From the NCBI RefSeq assembly GCF_008831285.2, contig NC_045147.1, positions 19,410,581 through 19,474,580 on the forward strand: a stretch of DNA of 64,000 bases, written 5' to 3'. Source of the DNA: Nymphaea colorata (taxonomy: Eukaryota; Streptophyta; Magnoliopsida; Nymphaeales; Nymphaeaceae). The position numbers and the translations under genes were made by a program. Shown here piece by piece: positions 46,254 to 59,151 of this stretch; the stretch's first letter is position 1; every line of letters starts with the position of its first letter. The notes below the pieces were generated by a model, which had not been told where the DNA came from, did no database searches, and was given only the letters and a program-made list of their open reading frames with translations.

Positions 46254-49200
46254 ATACCGATGCTGAAAAGATTGTTTTATCAGCGTTCTTTTGGACGGAC
46301 TGCAAACAGTGGATGCAGAACGCTTTAGTTACACGTGTATAGCTTCCCACGTAGGTCTCGAAGCAATCTTAAACCATAAAGGGCAGGGGAAACATGGCCG
46401 AAGTTTCGGATGTATTATCTCTTCCCCCTCTTTTCGAGTTCACCCACGTGTTTGCTCCCAAGGAGAAGCTGTCGTTAGTGGTCTGCATTTGGAAAAGAAA
46501 TCAAAGCCCTTGAAAAGAAGGTTGGGTACTTGGAATCAACCAGCATCATTTCATTTATAGAGAGAAATCCGGTGAGTCCCCATGTGAAGATAGAGGGGGT
46601 TCGTTCTCTTTCACTTTCACGCAGAAAACAACATCGTCGATAAGGACTCCCATTTTCACACTGCAAAACTTATATTCAGAACAAATGCCGTCCACATATC
46701 AAATTGCAAGACGAAGGCGCATCTGATCCTCTTGGAATGCGAAAGGTGGAAGAAGCCATTGTCTCCCTTGGAAGATCTACAGCTGATGCCGTCAATGGGC
46801 GGAACCTAAAGTCTACAAAGGATTGCATACTGCCTTCCAGGTTCCATTTTTTGTTTGTACATAAACCCTAATTTTTAAATAATAATGCTCGGGGGCCGTT
46901 TAATTTGCCTCATAGGACCAAGTTTTCTGTAGGCAGTAATCACTGGGTTTGATTGAAGGGGATTCGTGGCGTTGCAACCAAGACGGAGAGTGGGTTAGCG
47001 CCGGTACCCAACAAGGAAGCAATTGATGGGTCAGATCTGGCACTCGGGACATGTGGGTCTGGTATAGGCAAATCTGGCATTAGGTATATATATATATATA
47101 TATATATATACACGCAAACAAGGGTCTGCTCTTGAAAAGTATTTCAAACTGTTGAAAAAATAGTTTGAATTCATTTTCTTATATGAGTTGTTTGGAATCT
47201 ACGGCATAAATGATTTCTATTTACTTATTTTCCTATATATATATATATATCATAGTCACAAAAACATATTTTCTTCAAAAAAATGCGATAAATAAATTAG
47301 CAGTTCAAAACTTTTAAAAAGGTCATTTTTTAAACGTTAAAATGAAAAAAAGAGGCAAAGTCGTGTTTTTAATGCATTTTTCATGTTTGTTCCTTTTTCC
47401 TTTTATACTTTTTTTCACTTTTTTAATGTCAAACTGTTTTTTTTTTGTTTTTTTTTATTTGTTGCAAATTTACGTATTTTTTATGCTTGTATTATTAATT
47501 GTTTACTTATTTTCTTTTCTCCTCATTTTTAGTTTTAATTTTTTTTAAAAATTTATCATATTTTTCTCATTTTTTAAAGTTGGCATACATTTAAGGGACA
47601 CCAAATCTATGTTCAACTTTCTCTCTCCTCTCTCTCATTCCGCTCTCCCTCCCTCTTTCTCTTCTTTGTCTCTCGTGAAAGCCATCAGCGGCAGACTGGC
47701 TGGAAGGCATCGCGCCACTAAAGTGCCACTGGCGACAGCAGAGGGAGCTGCCCTTGCTTAGCCCTTCCCCTAAGGGGTTATGGTAAAGATCCATTTTGCA
47801 AATAGTTATTTCATTAAGTGCTCCTTATGCAACCACTTGATTTTTTGGTGCGTTGTTGTCCTCGTCAATTATGTCGGTGACGATATCGTCATCGGGGATC
47901 AAAAGGTAGCTCTATGCTATAGAAAGTGTGTCGCGTGGGTTTTTATCAAACTACACTGACGTCATTTTCATTTCGAAGCAACCATCACGTCACGTCACGA
48001 CAAAGCCCTATGCTCCTATAAAAAAGAAGAAGAAGAATGGTTTTCTTTCAAGAAATTGCAACTTTTCCATTCAGAAGCACTTTGAACGATTTGTGTGAGG
48101 TCAGGACTAATTTTTTGAAAGGTAAGGACTAATTGCAATTCAATATTATTAGTACTTATTATACCAAAAAAATGTCATTAGTACTCACTTTACCAAAAAA
48201 AGGTGAAGACTAATTTCTTGAATTGGAACACTATCGTGAAGTGGCCGCCCTTGCGCAATTTGGGTCAGATACTTAGGCATTACCAAATAGAGGTGATGAT
48301 CCTGAAATAAGATCGAATCTGAGGTCCTTAACCCCATGAGTCCAGTTATTGGCATGGAAGCTAGGTGCTAATCGAAGGTATATACCAGACTCAGGTTCAG
48401 AGCTACATTTTAGGAGAACACAGGCCATATTCGGATCATAATCAAGAACCTCGCGGTGACTCTAGTTGGTTCCCTGCCCACCCAAGAAAGACAAAGTGGA
48501 AATGTAAACGTACATGACAATAACATGCTTTCTCGATGCTGCCGTATTGCACCACAAATTTAGATTTTGGACAATCCTTTGCTATTAGATGGAGAGATGG
48601 ACGTGCCAAAGACTGGACCTCAATTCCGTTTCAAATAAATATCAATCGGACTCAAACTCGGATTTTAGTTTCGAATCAACATCTTATATGCAACATCCAC
48701 ACATTTCCAAAGTCAGCTCCTAACATATCATATTCGGATTTGGGTTTGCGTTTTAAAGTCGAATTCCACGTTGAATGTGAAAATAAAAGTCCAATCCAGA
48801 ACATATTATTTATATGATGAATTTAAAAGTCATGTGACTCTGGTATTACACTTTTTTCATTTGAATTTGATTATGAATTGGAATTCAAACACGCGAACAT
48901 CCATTCAAGGACGGAATTCGCACGAACCTATGCGGAGAGGAAGTGAAAGAATCTCCTCCGCCACATTGCAAAATATTAGACTATAGTTACTTGTACATAT
49001 TTGCAAAAATTGATTCCTATCCCTTGCAAGAGTTGAGGCGAAGAGCAGTGCCTATCTTCTTCCTCTACTCATAGCTCGAGTTTGTAAAGGACACTAGTTC
49101 GAGTTGGATGAACTCGACTCGTGTTAGTAGAAAGATGAGATCATGTTATTTGAACAATCCTTTTATGTCCATCTACTCTCTCGTTTCCTTATGCAACTTA

Positions 49201-49771
49201 TTGAAATAAGAAAGGCGAATCTAACTTTCACGTTTTGCAACACCATGGAGAAGTGGATAAAGATTTTGTTAACTCAGGAAGAAGACGAGCATGAAATTGT
49301 TAAATTACCTTTAAGACGAAGATGAACGTAGAAAGAAACCCTGCTTTTAAGAGTTAGGGTCGTACAAGAAACGTCCGCTTCGTTCTGCAATTTCGTCACC
49401 GTTCATCTTCTGAATGGACGGTGATACTCCACAAAGTACGCACGTAAGGCTTCTTTAGTGAGTTCGGCACCGTCCATCGTAGGAAACCAATGGACGAGAT
49501 CGGAGGGCGCCTGTTTCCAGTTCACCGCGGCACTCAAGACGCCGTCTCTGAAAGCGAATGATGCGTTTCAAGGAATTGGGTCTTCCCCGATTTCCGGCAA
49601 ACCAGAAGGGTTTTGCCGAATAACGAAGTTCCCGCCCGTGCGGGTGACCTGGGGCGTCTTCTGATCGCTTTTCTGAGGTAACAAGGCAAAGCTCCTTCTC
49701 TTTGATGAGTTGCAGAAGCCTAATTTCTGGTTTTGATTCTTCAGCAATTTGTTCTCTTCTCGACACCATCC
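46254..49771. other. Intergenic spacer and F-box gene 5' region
   Basis: Contains a possible organellar flank (to about 46560), TA repeats (47085-47110 and 47237-47252), T-rich low-complexity DNA (47340-47580), a CTCTC-rich stretch (47618-47670) and degenerate repeat DNA (48560-48900). The last 400 bases (49370-49771) are GC-richer and presumably the promoter and leader of the F-box gene. No other gene supported. Confidence 0.4.
47085..47110. repeat. (TA)n microsatellite
   Basis: 13 TA units without interruption. Confidence 0.85.
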
Positions 49772-50869
49772 ATGTCGACCGGCCAGAATTGCATCTTCCC
49801 AGATGATGTTATCATTCAGATTCTTGCAAGACTGCCCGTGAAATATCTGTTTCGATTCAAATGCGTCTGTAAGTTATGGTGTAGACTACCTTCGGAGCCG
49901 TATTTTGTTCGTTTGTATGATGAGTTGTCCTCTTCTAGAATCGGGGTATTGCTGGAAATCGTGCAATCATCCACCATGTATCCGAATTTCGTCTATATGG
50001 ATGGATTAAACGACACTGGCGAGTTCACTTCTGAATTCATGGGGGATAGAATCAAGATTCGAGCTTCCTGTAATGGGCTGTTGTGTTGTGCCAGCGTTCC
50101 TAATAGAGGAGTGTATTATGTGTGTAACCCTATGACCAGACAATGGATTACTCTCCCTAGGACTAGAAAGAGGCCGGTTAGCCGGTATCATCCCGATGAT
50201 GAGTCCACCTTGGTGGGATTGGCTTTCGATCCGCCTGATCAGAAATTCAGTGTGGTTTTGGCCGGATTCTATCGCCCTTTTGGTCGGAGAGCCCTGGATT
50301 GCTTGGTCTGCCAGGTTTTTGATTCGGCAACTAATTTGTGGACACGGTCGATTTTCTCGCATAACGACGAATTCACCCATATGAATAAGAACCAAGCCGT
50401 CTACGCATATGGTGCTCTCCACTGGTTGACATATAGATCTTCATATGTTCTTGCGTTGGATTTGGAGAAGGGGACGTGGAGGAAGGTTTCTTTGCCAGAT
50501 GCTCTTTTGGGTTCTTGCAATTCCAGAATTTACTTGTTGGAACTGGAAGGATCCGTGTCTATAATTCAGATTACAGAAGGTATGATGGTGATATGGTTGC
50601 TGAAGGACTATGTGAATCAGATTTGGATGGTGGCTGATAGAATTAGCCTGAGGTGTGTCAAGGCATTCATGTCTAGCATTTTTCCTATCAGCCAAAGCAG
50701 AGACTGTGTCTTCCTAGCTACCCAAAAACATGTTCTGCTGTACCATCGGGAGAGTAAAGTGTGGAAAGAGCTGTTTTCGGTGAAGAATACCATAGCATTC
50801 CCCTTGTGGTTCTCCGCTCATGCTTACAGAAGGACTCTGTTTTCTTGTCACCAGAGCCTGGACTCATAA
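49772..50869 (+). CDS. F-box protein with F-box-associated region, 365 aa
   Basis: Intronless. ATG at 49772 (MSTGQNCIFPDDVI), chosen because upstream in-frame codons include only a TTG and the F-box lies close behind it. F-box at about residues 8-48: FPDDVIIQILARLPVKYLFR, FKCVCKLWCRLPSEPYFVRL. It is followed by the usual F-box-associated beta-propeller-like region: SCNGLLCC, YYVCNPMTRQWITLPR, LVGLAFDPPDQKFSVVL, QVFDSATNLW, AVYAYGALHWLTY, LDLEKGTWRKVSLPD. The F-box binds SKP1 in an SCF ubiquitin ligase; the C-terminal region would select the substrate, which is unknown. It resembles the single-exon At5g49610 type (recalled). The next gene on the right is the DnaJ gene, same strand. Confidence 0.93.
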   Translation: MSTGQNCIFPDDVIIQILARLPVKYLFRFKCVCKLWCRLPSEPYFVRLYDELSSSRIGVLLEIVQSSTMYPNFVYMDGLNDTGEFTSEFMGDRIKIRASCNGLLCCASVPNRGVYYVCNPMTRQWITLPRTRKRPVSRYHPDDESTLVGLAFDPPDQKFSVVLAGFYRPFGRRALDCLVCQVFDSATNLWTRSIFSHNDEFTHMNKNQAVYAYGALHWLTYRSSYVLALDLEKGTWRKVSLPDALLGSCNSRIYLLELEGSVSIIQITEGMMVIWLLKDYVNQIWMVADRISLRCVKAFMSSIFPISQSRDCVFLATQKHVLLYHRESKVWKELFSVKNTIAFPLWFSAHAYRRTLFSCHQSLDS

Positions 50870-50889
50870 ATCTCATAAAGAGCAGCTGC

Positions 50890-50941
50890 ATTTCTCCGAG
50901 AAATATGAGTTTGCTATTTCTCCGAGAAATATGAGTTTGCT
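50890..50941 (+). repeat. 26-bp tandem duplication in the F-box 3' UTR
   Basis: ATTTCTCCGAGAAATATGAG begins a 26-base unit at 50890 that is repeated exactly from 50916. It lies 20 bases after the stop. Each unit contains the palindrome ATTTCTCCGAGAAAT, so the transcript could form two small hairpins. Confidence 0.8.
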
Positions 50942-53900
50942 GCAGTTGGATCGTCTGGAACACATTGTACATATAAGTGTAATAAATTTTTTCACTGCTT
51001 CCCTTTTTCTCTTCCGAAAAAAAAAAAGAAAAAAGAAGACACAAGCAATCACTATGTAAATTACATTTTCCCTTGTAATTAACCTCGTCTTTTCTAAACA
51101 TGGCAGGCATCGCTATGCTCACCTTTGATGTTCTAAATTTCTAATATCTCCATTGGTGTAAGGTCTTCTTAAATTTGCATTACAGTTATTTTGTGAGCAA
51201 TGGTTCTGCACCTGGGTGGGTTTGTGTTTCTGTAGGAAAGAAGTTTAAAAGAAAAAATTCCAGATTTGAAATTTCTTCACGATGATTCAATGACCCATGT
51301 TCATGGAGTACCAAATCTACCGATCATGAAAATTTCGTTTGGGCCTCTTTGCAAATCATTCAACTTTTCTAATTGGGTTTTTAGTTTTATGTTTAGATAA
51401 CTTCTAGTTATATGTTTATAGGAATATGAACATAAATTGTAGGTTCAGCTCTATTTATTGAAGTCTTCCTTAAGCGTAGCCATGTACAGTAGGTGATGCA
51501 ACCGATTTACTAGAAATTCAAGACCTAATAACCGACATTGTCTGTAGAAAGCTCGTAGAAATAAAGAATCACATAAGAGTCATTCTCATCCAAGGAGGTG
51601 GGATATACTCAGCATGCAAATGGAAAAAGAAATTCTTTAGTCAGAACTATGTCTGGCAGTTGTGGTTATTGTAAGATGATCATGGTTGCAGTTGAAGGTG
51701 ATGAGTTAACTAGTATGTTGGTCGTCGGGACATCTACTTCTCCTTTTATAGACCCTCCATGAGTGCTGATGCCTTCCTGGATCATCCGCGAGAAAAAAAC
51801 TAGAATATGTTTGCCTGAGAAGATGACAAGTAGCATGGACGATTGCCAAAACATTTTCAGAGGGGTATCATTTGGTGGGATTTTGATAGAACTTGCACTG
51901 AGCAAATGGCCAAGCCTTGGAGGCCATACAAGTGCAATTGCAGGGCGGTACATCCTTTTCTGATGGCTTGAAGATTTCTTGCAATTGATCTATGAGAACT
52001 TAGGAATAAGCTCTCTTCTTTCTCCCCCTGTATTTTCAAAAATTTTAGAACTATTATTTTTCTGAAAGACCCTTATGCCCTTATAAATCTGCAGAATATA
52101 TGGACAGGCCCCCCACCCCTTTAAATTTGTAAAAAATATGAATGGTTCCTCCCCCTTTTTTTTTTCCTGGCTCGGCTACTGCTTGGATGTTAAGGTTATG
52201 TGCAGGATTTCATCTAAGCACTGGCCACACATGCATTTATGCATTTCTCATCAGGCTGCACGCTTTTTTATTCTGTAACCACTGGTGCATCTTGTTAATT
52301 GTTTTAGCAATTCCTTGTGGACTTAGGGCAACAGAAACTAGTGGAGAAACTTTGTGGCATCTAACTTTTTACATGCACATATTGCTATTGGCAAAGGAAC
52401 CAGGACAATTGCTTTAATAGCAGGAACTTCTCTTTGTGACTTCTTTCAGATTTATTTATTATCTTCTTGATAGTCTCCTTGAGATCCTTTTCAAATTTGA
52501 TGGAACATTTCTTATTGGCTTTCTAACATTTCGAGATGCCATGTGAGGACAGTTAAAGATTTGATTAAACTGATCCAAATGAGCCACTTAATTGAGCTCC
52601 CACTAGTTTTCTTCTTTTTTTGTTGAGAAAAAAAGTAGTAGCTTTTTTGGATGTTAATTTCTGTGACCAAATGTGTCAGAACTAGCTCTTTTGACATGGT
52701 TCTTATATTTATTTGAAAACCAACCATGAAAAATTTTACAGCTTGTACGATTCTTATTTACACATCAGAGTTACATGATCTAATATCCTCCACTATGTTA
52801 TTGGGTATGGGGGTTGCATCCAGGGGTTGATTTAGTCGAGAAAGACACTTGCAGATATGATGTTCAGAGGAATTGGAACCTGTAATTACCTCATGGGTTT
52901 CAATTGTGTTAGTTTTGCAAGTGTCTTTTAGCTAAGTAACAGCAGAAGTGATCTCCATAACCCGTAACCTTGAAAGAGACTAGTGTGCAGTGTGTGTGTG
53001 TGTGTGTCCCCAAATAGTGGTAGTGTATGTGCATAACTAAGGAGTTCTCAGCATAACCCGTGACATGTTTTGGCTGTTTTTGTTCAATTCATGTGCATAA
53101 CTGAGGAGTTCTCAGCATATCATTGTCAGCTTTGCGTGATGTGCTGCAAGAATAGTTGGATTTGACTGCCTTGCCTTGTGGGTATCCTTCATTTTTTTCC
53201 TTCTTGCTCTTTTGTTTCCTAGAACAGTTCGTTATTTTTGTCTTATTATTCGTCTATTTTGACATGTATACATGGTCTTCAATATCCCATGCAGGTATCA
53301 TCTGATCTGTGATGCAGCATCAGTTACCCACATTATTTTAGTTTTTACCAAATGATTGCTTTCTAAAATATGAGACTAAATTTTTTTTAGGTTTCTTCTA
53401 AATTCCTGTTTGTTTATTTAAATATTCTTCTTTCTGAAGTTGTACTGAAAAATCGTTGCTGGTTCCTGCAAAAAAATGACTTTGTCAAAGTTTTCTAGAA
53501 GATATTTTCTGAACACCTGCTTTAACATGTGTGCATATATTCCATCAACTTTTAGTTTTCAATCTTCCATGGAATGCCTTTAGTTGACGTGTTATTGTCT
53601 TTCCCTGGCATCCGTGGGTCGCTTTTTGTATAACCTTGCATTTTTCATGTTTGGAATTAGTACTTTTTATTCTTATATGCACTGTGCCCTTTATTTCTTC
53701 CATGGTGCCTATACATCTCTTATTGCCCACTAGCCACCATTGGTTCTTCATTATTCTATTCATATTCTCTGCTCAGGTGCTGCAATTAACATTTGGTGAT
53801 CTTCATGCCTTACCTGCAGATAGCATCCATGTAGGTCGAGGTAACAAGCACATTAGTTGTTTCAATGTGAAAATCTTTTCTCTCCACGCTTGCTTACGTA

Positions 53901-56900
53901 GCATTAACTATTTTTTCACCAAATTTTACGGATTTTGTCAAATGCCTGATCAATTCAGGGAAAAACAAACAAGAAAATTCCGTGTAGGGTGGTTACACAC
54001 ACAGGTCCACAAGATGCCAAGAATGCAAAGGTTTCAAATGTTCTTGTCCAATTTTACAAGCGTACTTTGCCTTGCTGTTATCTGAATGAATATGTGATAC
54101 TGCAGAAACAATAGGTTCTACTTTGTTTTGGTAAAACGTTTGGTATGAGGACATCTAGCTTATAGGTCTCTGCTCTCCACTTAAAAATCGGTTGCTTCAT
54201 CTGCTGCACCTGGTTTACGTTTTTATTTATTCAACTCGAGATCCTCCGTTTCCGCTTTCATCTTCCAGGGAGATTCGTTTGTTAAAGTACTTCTAGATTT
54301 CAATAAGAACTGATAAATTAGTAGTGGAGCAGGATCTAGGAAGTGGACTTTTTGAAACATCGGAACAGCATATGTTTCGTCCACTTCTTTTAATGTGAAC
54401 GTCAATGGGTTTGTTTTCAGAGCTTCAAAAGGTTCTTTTTGGTATTGAGGAATGAGATGCAGCAATGCTCTCACTGGGGCTGGCAGTCAGGTGAAACTCC
54501 AATTAGTTTGATTCTTGTGGGTGTTATGCTTTTGAGCACACTATACTAGTTGATGTTGATACTAGTTGATGTTGATGTGAACCCGTTAACTACGGGCAGG
54601 CATAAGGGAGCAAAACTGCTCGTGAGGGACAACTTGTACAACAATGAAATTGTGCTAAATGCGATCCTTGGCTTGCCACCCCCTGTTAGCACTTTCAAAA
54701 GGAGTCTTAATCAGAGTACTTGGAAGGCCGTTTTCAAAAGAAGAAAACATTAGCTCAAACCTGGCTCGCAGCATTTAAACAGAAATATACTTGACAGATA
54801 TATGATGTCTGCTAATTTTGCAGCTTGGTTCAAGAATAAGTTGCATCTGTACATAGTCATCATCATGTTGCAAGGGTTCATGGGACCATGGGGGCCTTAA
54901 TTCCAATCTCTGTCACATCAATTATCCTTGTTGGCATGATCAAATTGTTGCTGTAACCGGCAGTACATACAATTAAATGTAATTCCGTTCGTGGTAGGGA
55001 GTTCAAGATTACCATGTCATCATAATTGGAGTCTTCTGGACCTAACTTTCAAAGGTAATTTCACCTGCATTTGCCGAGGATGAAGCTCTTTTCATACGGA
55101 AAAGAAGGAAACCTTTATCTTGCCTGCTACCTATGTCTGTGGTTTCATGTGCGATGAGATCGCACCCGGTCAGTCACATGTAGATCTACCTAGAGAACCA
55201 ATAAAGTTGAAACAAGGTGGAAACATTATATCGACAGATCAGGATTCTGTTAATATTCATGATTCACAAGAAACGCCATGCAAACATGTATGCAACTGGT
55301 CAACTTTTAACATATTTATAAATAACCGATTTAAAATTTGAGAAATTACAAACAAACACACACTTCGTAAACGAAAGACAATCAAATATATTTAAGAAAA
55401 CCATTTTATCCCCAACAAAAAGTACCTTCAAACCAAGAGTTCTATCCAAATCAGCGATTTGAATTGAATCCATGGCATACCTATTCGATTCTATGGCCAA
55501 TTCAAAAGTGTCAGGTGTCAGTTTGATGTCACAGAACTTTGTCAAACAAACTTATGACATCTATGAAGAAACGGAAAGATAAAGTAGGATGTAAACGAAG
55601 GTACTGAATGCACCCATTCTGAGCTTCATGTAATTCTTACCGACGAACTTGTCAGAGCTGGAGGCATCAAAATACCTTGGAAGCTGTTTCGAAGCTCTCA
55701 TTGTTTTAAAACTCCATAACTTAGAAAATCTCATTTGGTCATTCAACTAAACTGATCCAAGCTTGCATCTTACCTGTTCGTTTATCGGTAACCCTAATAT
55801 GCCATGCAAATTGCAAAAACGAACTAAGTGATCGGGAGTTACCTCTAGTGGCGTTTTGAAACTTAAGTTACTGTTTATGTTGTTAATTTAAATGGCTATT
55901 GGTATGTCCTAGTCAGTTTATTTAGAGATTATTTGGGTGCTGAAAACAGATGTAGGAAGCACCAATGGCGCCCTTAGGACAACGTACGTGTGACTTCATA
56001 CAAAAAATTAATTCCGCCTCTTCTTCTTTTCGTTATCATGGAGTTCACCTTTCTGTAATTGACCTGAAAAAAGTGTCTGAATACTATGATTCTATATGTA
56101 ATATATCGCGATCACTACATCTAAGAATTGGGCCTCCATATTATTGGTACATAACATTTTGATATCTATAACATTGCCAAACAACGAGGAATATACATCT
56201 TCGTGGCATTTTAGCACATATATAGCCTTCTAGACATGCACAGACATGCTTGTATTCCAAGAAACATTCACCAGTATGTGTGTCCCAAAATTGCAACCTG
56301 TGTCACAAATCCCATTGAGTTATGCCTGTTAAGGTGGCGAGCCAATGAGTCCTCCTCCTACTGCCTTTAGATCAACCCGTCAAAGCAGAGGATCATCCTG
56401 CATAAGGAGGTTTAATTGTTTGTGTTTTCCAATACTTAGAAACATGAAAGAAATATTATTATGAAACTATTATTATTGTTATGAATGTAAGCATGCATGT
56501 TTTGCAAGACCAGCCATTATATATCCAAATTATTCTTTGGAATCCATGTTATATTTCCTAGCAGAACATGACTACCATTCTCGGAAACCACCGTAGCATC
56601 GGTTCCAAGACCTGGTTCCTTCAGACCTTCATGGGAGTTGGACACGTTATCCAGCTGCAAACATTCTCGTTCTAAAATTTGAAATTGCATGATCAAATCC
56701 AAGGCGAAGTACCAAACGAATAAAAAATGGCTAAAGATTGTGATATTCCATATTTTCTAGGCGCTGAGTCATTTTGTCTCTCTAATTATACCACAACACC
56801 AAGCGGCTCGTTTTTTTCGATCCTTAGACGTGGGAACTTTATGGTCAGATCCTAAGCAAGCCAATCAATATTAAGAGCGAGAATGATCAGGTGCGACTTC

Positions 56901-57199
56901 GACTTTAGTTCCTCTGCCTCTCTCTAGACAAAATTCGTAGACATCATCATTCTAATGCAAATCGACCAAGAAACAGGCTCTATTGGAAATTCCCGTTTTC
57001 TCCTCCGCCAATGCTTCGCCCTGCGCAGTCTCATTTAAGAAAAAAAAAAAAAAAAACTCTTCCCACAACTAAATGCAAGAAATGCTATTAATTTTCCGCC
57101 CAAGGCAATGATAGAAAAGAAATAGTTACAATTGGATGATGAGAACTAGGCGGGCTACAGTCTTGTCCGCATGAAGGGGTAGCATGACTTTGGACTTAT
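50942..57199. other. Spacer between the F-box and DnaJ genes, no gene confirmed
   Basis: Mostly AT-rich with pyrimidine tracts. One exon-like block, 53777-53840, has a good acceptor (TCTGCTCAG) and a donor (GTAAC) and reads LTFGDLHALPADSIHVG, but I found no partner exons. Direct repeats of GCATAACT(A/G)AGGAGTTCTCAGCATA lie at about 53031 and 53095, and a (TG)n run at 52991-53007. Open frames at 54550 and 55120 are unrecognised. Could hold a non-coding transcript or untranslated exons. Confidence 0.35.
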
Positions 57200-58096
57200 T
57201 CTGAAAAGTTTAGGGGATGAGAAGTATCGCGCCCTTCTCAATAGGCCCCAGAATTTCTTCTCCCATATCACTATCCACCAAATCCCCAACTTCGCTCCGT
57301 TGTTGGTGTACGAATTTCTGCTACGTGGCTACCTCTTCTTTCTGTTTCTTGGACCCTCATGCGCTTCAATTCGAGGTATGTATTCCTTTACTTCTTATTC
57401 TGTGCAAGTTAATCTATTATTCTTGATTTTCCTCATGTGGGTAGTGCATGTTCTGGCTGTTGGATCTCTAATCTTCATTTTCGCAGCCACAGTCTTGGAG
57501 TAGAATAATTTTGATCGCTACCATCATTATAGTTGGTTTGATTCATCCGGAATTTGTTCTGTTTGTGAATGGGCAGGTCGGTATTAGGTTAATACCGTTT
57601 AGAATTTCTTGCGCTTGTTGATTTTTCAGAGGGACATCAAAGATTGGCTATCTTTGGTTCGCTTTCGTTGTTTCGTCATCTTCCCTTTCTTCTTCGTTTT
57701 ATCGATCAGTTTTTGCTGTGAATGGCTTAGACTTGCCATAGGATGTTGTTCATGGATTTCTTATAATAATGCTGCCGCAACGTTTTAATTTTCAAGCTGA
57801 TAAATACTTGATGTCCTTTCTTGAGGCTTATCTTTCATGCCGATTTCTGGAAAGAGACATAAAGGCTGTCAATCTTTAAACTGCCTGACACATACATCTG
57901 AAAGGTTTCCCGCAGTGATATTTTTATACGGTGAGGTGTTTGTGTTTCAAACAAAAGAATTTCATCATCCAATTGAACGAGTTTCATTGAACGCATGAAT
58001 TCATTGAGGGAGATGTCACATGGACGTGGGGTGTGGGTGTGGATACGGGTGCCAGTGCGGCACATCCAAAAAAGATTGGTGCGGGAGTGGGGTGAG

Positions 58097-58135
<39 letters not shown>

Positions 58136-59151
58136 TTGTTTCTGAACTTAATTTGCCCTTTTTATTACTATACATAATGAAAAAGAAGGAAAGAGAGAAA
58201 AAAAAGGAGAAAAAAAAAATTAAGGGAATGACATAGGGTGCAGTTGGGTGCGAGTCAGAGCTGTACCTGCAGCCTTATTGTGCCACATCGACTCAGGTGG
58301 TGCACCTTTTTTGAAGAGTCCGTGTGACATAGAGTATCATTTTACCAAAAAAAATAACCAGATGGCATAACAAGGCAGTTTGTGTCAAAACCTCAACGCA
58401 AACCTGGCCTATTCTTGATACCAATGGAACAGATTAAGATAGAAAAGCACAATTATTATACATGTGACAAAAAGTGTGAAACGCTGAACCAGTATATTTA
58501 CATAAGGGAAGTAAATATATATGCAACAGGTTGACCTGATATGCACAGGTTCCACCATGTGAGTGACTGAAATTTGAATTTCCTTGCAGACCAAAACTGC
58601 ATTTGTAATGACATTGTGCTTGCTTGTTATCCATAAGGAGGTAATTCCCAAAAAATTATGAAGATGCTTCATTATTGATTGAGGCAGTTTTGGGTTGCAC
58701 GTTGTGGTCTTTGTTTTGGCATGTGCCTGTTTGGTTGGGTTCTCTTGAAGCATTTGTGTAGGTTATTGTGCATCTAGGCTGTCTTTTAACGACTGATTAT
58801 TAACTTTCTCTGTTGTCCGAATGACATGTCATAAATTTCCTAGCTTTCTTAAGCATCATAGTCTGTTATGTTGTTGCTGAAATGTTGTCTATGCTCTTTC
58901 ACTTTTTCCTTTTGAAGGAGGTATTTGTGTTAGTGATAATCTATGTCTAATAATCTTCTTTTTCCTATTATTGTTTAATAGTTAGTGAACCTTTCTCTTG
59001 GCCTCAATTTTCAGGATGCGATTTGTTTTGGCACTTGTGGCTGATATGCACTCTTCCTACGCAAATTATTGGTAACATACAAGTAAAGGATGCCAGAAGA
59101 AATTAGATAACCACAGATACAATAATTTGCTAAAAACACTGTCTAGCTTTC
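57200..59151 (+). other. Probable 5' UTR exon and first intron of the DnaJ gene
   Basis: A GC-richer, pyrimidine-rich block at about 57215-57375 ends at a good donor (CGAG/GTATGT at about 57375). The next strong acceptor is CTCAATTTTCAG ending at 59014, 137 bases before the DnaJ ATG. The intron carries a (TA)n run at 58099-58133. Inferred from splice signals only. Confidence 0.45.
58099..58133. repeat. (TA)n microsatellite
   Basis: About 17 TA units in the presumed first intron of the DnaJ gene. Confidence 0.85.

Noticed and set aside
47342-47548. 68-codon Phe/Leu-rich open frame resembling a membrane peptide
   Set aside because: It is a translation of a T-rich low-complexity tract.
53777-53840. 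Exon-like block reading LTFGDLHALPADSIHVG
   Set aside because: Good splice signals, but its 64 bases stand alone. No neighbouring exons or family match found.
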